Positions 61,849-64,000 of a DNA stretch of 64,000 nucleotides are shown one piece after another. This DNA comes from GWF2-38-69 sp965228125 (GTDB lineage: Bacteria; Verrucomicrobiota; Lentisphaeria; Victivallales; GWF2-38-69): the NCBI GenBank assembly GCA_965228125.1, contig OZ245791.1, forward strand, positions 1,240,001 to 1,304,000, written 5' to 3'. Both the position numbers and the translations under genes were made by a program. How positions within the stretch are numbered: the first letter of the stretch is position 1; every line of letters begins with the position of its first letter. The notes under the pieces were generated by a model. The model searched no databases, was not told where the DNA came from, and worked only from the letters and a program-made list of their open reading frames with translations.

Positions 61849-63213
61849 TTAAATTAAGATTCCTTTGAGCTCAAAAGCAGAACAACTTTCGATTTTAGTT
61901 TCGGTGAATCTCCCGACTTTAACTCTCTTCCCCTTTGGAATAGAGATGACTACACAATTATCAATATCCGGAGAATCCATGTAAGTTCTGCCCACAGCAC
62001 AACCTTTTGTTACAGAATCAAGGATAACATTAAAAGTTTTTCCTACAAGGTTTGAATTATATTTTAAAGAGTTTTCTGTATGAATCTTTTGAATTATTTC
62101 AGCTCTCTTCTGTGCTATCTCGGTTGGAATTTTGTTAGGGAGGGTCGAGGCCTTGGTTCCAGATTCGCAGTAAAAGGGAAATACTCCGACTCTTTCAAAT
62201 TTTTGCGTTCGTACGAAATCTTCCAATTCTTTGAAGTGTTCTTCCGTTTCCCCCGGGAAACCGACAAGAAATGTAGTCCTGATAATCATTCCTTCGATTT
62301 TTCGGAGTTTTTTAATAACTTCTGTAATGTGTTTTTTATTCACCTTGCGGTTCATAGCAGTCAGTAGAAAGTCAGAAATATGCTGAAGCGGGATGTCAAG
62401 ATAAGGGATAATGTGTTTTGAATTATTGATAACTTCTATTAACTCATCGCTAATTCCTTCAGGGTGGAGATAATGAAGTCTCAGCCAATAATCGCCTTCG
62501 ATTCTGTCAATCTCCTTAAGAAGTCTTGCCAGATTGTTTCCGGAGTCTTTTTTTTCTCTGGAAAAAGCGGTAATATCTTGAGCAATTATGATTATTTCTT
62601 TGATTCCTGAGGATACAAGATTTTTAGCCTCACCAATCACTGAGGCAGTATCTCTGCTCCTCAATCCCCCTCTGATAGAAGGGATAGAACAATATGAGCA
62701 TTTATTATCACAACCATCTGCTATTTTAATAAAAGCATAGTTTCCCTGCGTAAGCACAAGCCGGGGAGTTTTCTCATCATAAAGAAATGCCGGCCTATAA
62801 TCACAGATAGTTTTGCATCCCTGATTACAGGAAAAGTCTTTTTTAAATATTTCTGTTATCCTGAGTGGCAAATTGGGAATTTCTTCAAGTCCAAGCCAAA
62901 GATCAACTTCGGGATACTTGGTTGAGTACACTTTATCCTTGTCCCATTGAGTCAAACACCCTGTAATGACAAGTTTTCTTGACGATTTTTTCTTACTTTT
63001 CCATTTAATAAGTTCCTGAATATTTTCTTCAGCTTCGGCTCTTGCAGGCGGAATAAAAGCACATGTGTTAATTACACAGACGCTCGCTTCATTTTTATCA
63101 CCAGTCAAACCAAATCCGTTTTTGATAAGAGCAGCCGCCATAACTTCCGTATCAACAAAATTTTTAGAACATCCAAGGCTTACAAAGTAAATGTATTTTG
63201 TGTTTTCTGACAT
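61849..63213 (-). CDS. rimO: ribosomal protein S12 methylthiotransferase
   Basis: Radical SAM enzyme adding a methylthio group to Asp89 of ribosomal protein S12. The N-terminal auxiliary-cluster cysteines are in LGCSKNFVDTE, VINTCAFI and TGCLTQWD. The radical-SAM set is CDNKCSYCSIPSIRGGLRSR. A TRAM domain ends the protein. SLGCSKN and the IRGG-LRSR context favour RimO over MiaB. Start at 63213 has an AAGGA site. The run rimO-pgsA-argH-feoA-feoB is leftward with small gaps. Confidence 0.95.
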   Translation of the reverse strand: MSENTKYIYFVSLGCSKNFVDTEVMAAALIKNGFGLTGDKNEASVCVINTCAFIPPARAEAEENIQELIKWKSKKKSSRKLVITGCLTQWDKDKVYSTKYPEVDLWLGLEEIPNLPLRITEIFKKDFSCNQGCKTICDYRPAFLYDEKTPRLVLTQGNYAFIKIADGCDNKCSYCSIPSIRGGLRSRDTASVIGEAKNLVSSGIKEIIIIAQDITAFSREKKDSGNNLARLLKEIDRIEGDYWLRLHYLHPEGISDELIEVINNSKHIIPYLDIPLQHISDFLLTAMNRKVNKKHITEVIKKLRKIEGMIIRTTFLVGFPGETEEHFKELEDFVRTQKFERVGVFPFYCESGTKASTLPNKIPTEIAQKRAEIIQKIHTENSLKYNSNLVGKTFNVILDSVTKGCAVGRTYMDSPDIDNCVVISIPKGKRVKVGRFTETKIESCSAFELKGILI

Positions 63214-63427
63214 AGTTTTTCCTTTATTAACTGATACTGCAAACAACAAAACTATATAGCTATAACGGTTAAATTCATAACTCTTGCTGCATTTCTATTA
63301 AACCGAATGGGATTATATCGAGGTAATATTATTCAAAAGATTGTATTTTTTTAGGAAAAAATGTATTTTCCAAAATAGTACGAGTTAGCATAGAAATATC
63401 AATATTTTAAAATAAAGGCAAAGGAAT

Positions 63428-64000
63428 ATGCCAAATAAAACAAAATCTGTAAAAATCGGAACGTGGCTGTTTCGTTGGCGCAGTTATCTGCCGCTAGCCT
63501 TAATAATTATTAGTATACCCGCAATTTTGAACTTCTCATATCCGTCAGGTTCGTATGCATATGAGCTTGTTTGGGAAATGTTTTGCTTTGCCGTCTCTTT
63601 GGCCGGACTCTTGATTAGAGCATATACCATCGGGCATACACCTAAGCACACATCTGGAAGAAACACCAAGGATCAAGTCGCATCTGTTTTGAATACAACA
63701 GGAATTTACTCTGTAACCAGAAACCCATTATATTTGGGGAACTTCTTTATGGTTATGGGTGTAGTCATGTTTGCTCGCTGCTGGTGGCTATATCTTGTCT
63801 ATGTTCTTGTTTTCTGGATTTATTATAGACTGATTATCTTAACAGAAGAAGATTTTCTTAGTACAAAGTTCGGGCAAGAATATGATGACTATTGGCAACG
63901 AACTCCTGCCTTTTTCCCTGGAATCAAACAGTGGAAAACCCCCAGTCTGTCTTTTTCGCTGAGAAACGTTTTAAAAAGAGAATACCCTGGTTTTTTTGCC
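63428..64000 (+). CDS. ICMT/PEMT-like isoprenylcysteine/phospholipid methyltransferase, partial
   Basis: Open to the right edge with 191 codons visible. Four or more hydrophobic segments surround the family motif NTTGIYSVTRNPLYLGNFFMVMGVVMFA (about 96-122), followed by EEDFLSTKFGQEYDDYW (about 143-160), both typical of ICMT/PEMT-type SAM-dependent membrane methyltransferases. The AAGGAAT site precedes the ATG at 63428. The protein continues beyond the window, so length and partners are unknown. The gap 63250-63427 to rimO is a divergent promoter region. Confidence 0.85.
   Translation, partial: MPNKTKSVKIGTWLFRWRSYLPLALIIISIPAILNFSYPSGSYAYELVWEMFCFAVSLAGLLIRAYTIGHTPKHTSGRNTKDQVASVLNTTGIYSVTRNPLYLGNFFMVMGVVMFARCWWLYLVYVLVFWIYYRLIILTEEDFLSTKFGQEYDDYWQRTPAFFPGIKQWKTPSLSFSLRNVLKREYPGFFA

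Noticed and set aside
1..64000. Transposon, phage or CRISPR content
   Set aside because: I saw no transposase, integrase, phage structural gene or regularly spaced repeats.

Overview
The window is AT-rich chromosomal DNA from a Gram-negative, probably anaerobic bacterium that I cannot place to genus. The Gram-negative evidence is a TolC-like outer-membrane lipoprotein, an HlyD/FUSC efflux pump and RsmE/PgsA housekeeping genes. The anaerobe evidence is rubrerythrin, FeoAB, an iron-sulfur flavoprotein and a large NifX/MinD/Mrp metal-cluster operon. A Lentisphaerota/PVC-type or similar uncultured lineage would fit, but this is only an impression. I see no transposase, phage, CRISPR array or rRNA. 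Two tRNA genes are present: Glu(UUC) and Ala(GGC).

Layout, left to right. (1) 1-3500: a hybrid sensor kinase running off the left edge and a decayed response-regulator/kinase. (2) 3572-8465: an MFS permease divergent from a cytoplasmic trehalase, then pgi. (3) 8646-14877: two zinc-ribbon proteins, a 1096-residue DUF4347/beta-helix/subtilase protein, acylphosphatase plus TauE exporter, and rubrerythrin. (4) 15139-17931: a Zur-controlled zinc ABC importer with zur as its last gene. (5) 18574-29960: a sulfur block. cysH-cysD-cysN(C)-DUF2061 point left. An MFS gene, an Rrf2 regulator, cysK, metY, an aminotransferase, a cysteine desulfurase and mnmA point right. Together they would take sulfate to APS, reduce APS, make cysteine and homocysteine, and pass sulfur to tRNA. 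(6) 30026-34088: tRNA-Glu, miaA, a fused double FabZ and a short uvrC. (7) 34068-39019: rsmE, then the c-di-AMP synthase cdaA, cdaR, a universal stress protein and a PhoB/PhoR-like pair in one tight run. (8) 39114-42148: a TolC-like lipoprotein, thiI and tRNA-Ala. (9) 42180-52166: a leftward run of up to 14 genes resembling the orange-protein (ORP) type of MinD/NifX cluster, with a divergent C_GCAxxG_C_C gene. (10) 52192-63213: an SDR, a repeat-rich secreted protein, a split FUSC exporter with its HlyD partner, feoBA, argH, pgsA and rimO. (11) 63428 to the edge: an ICMT/PEMT-like membrane methyltransferase.

The most unusual region is the metal-cluster operon. It contains an IscU-like scaffold fused to an Mrp/NBP35 carrier ATPase, two MinD ATPases each carrying a double [4Fe-4S] ferredoxin insert, a radical SAM protein between them, two small NifX-like cofactor-binding proteins, and a DUF134 DNA-binding protein. 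A 20-bp near-palindrome sits in the divergent promoter. The second notable point is sulfate assimilation. CysH has the cysteine set of an APS reductase, and the APS-kinase domain fused to CysN has lost its P-loop and also carries an in-frame stop, which makes sense if PAPS is not used.
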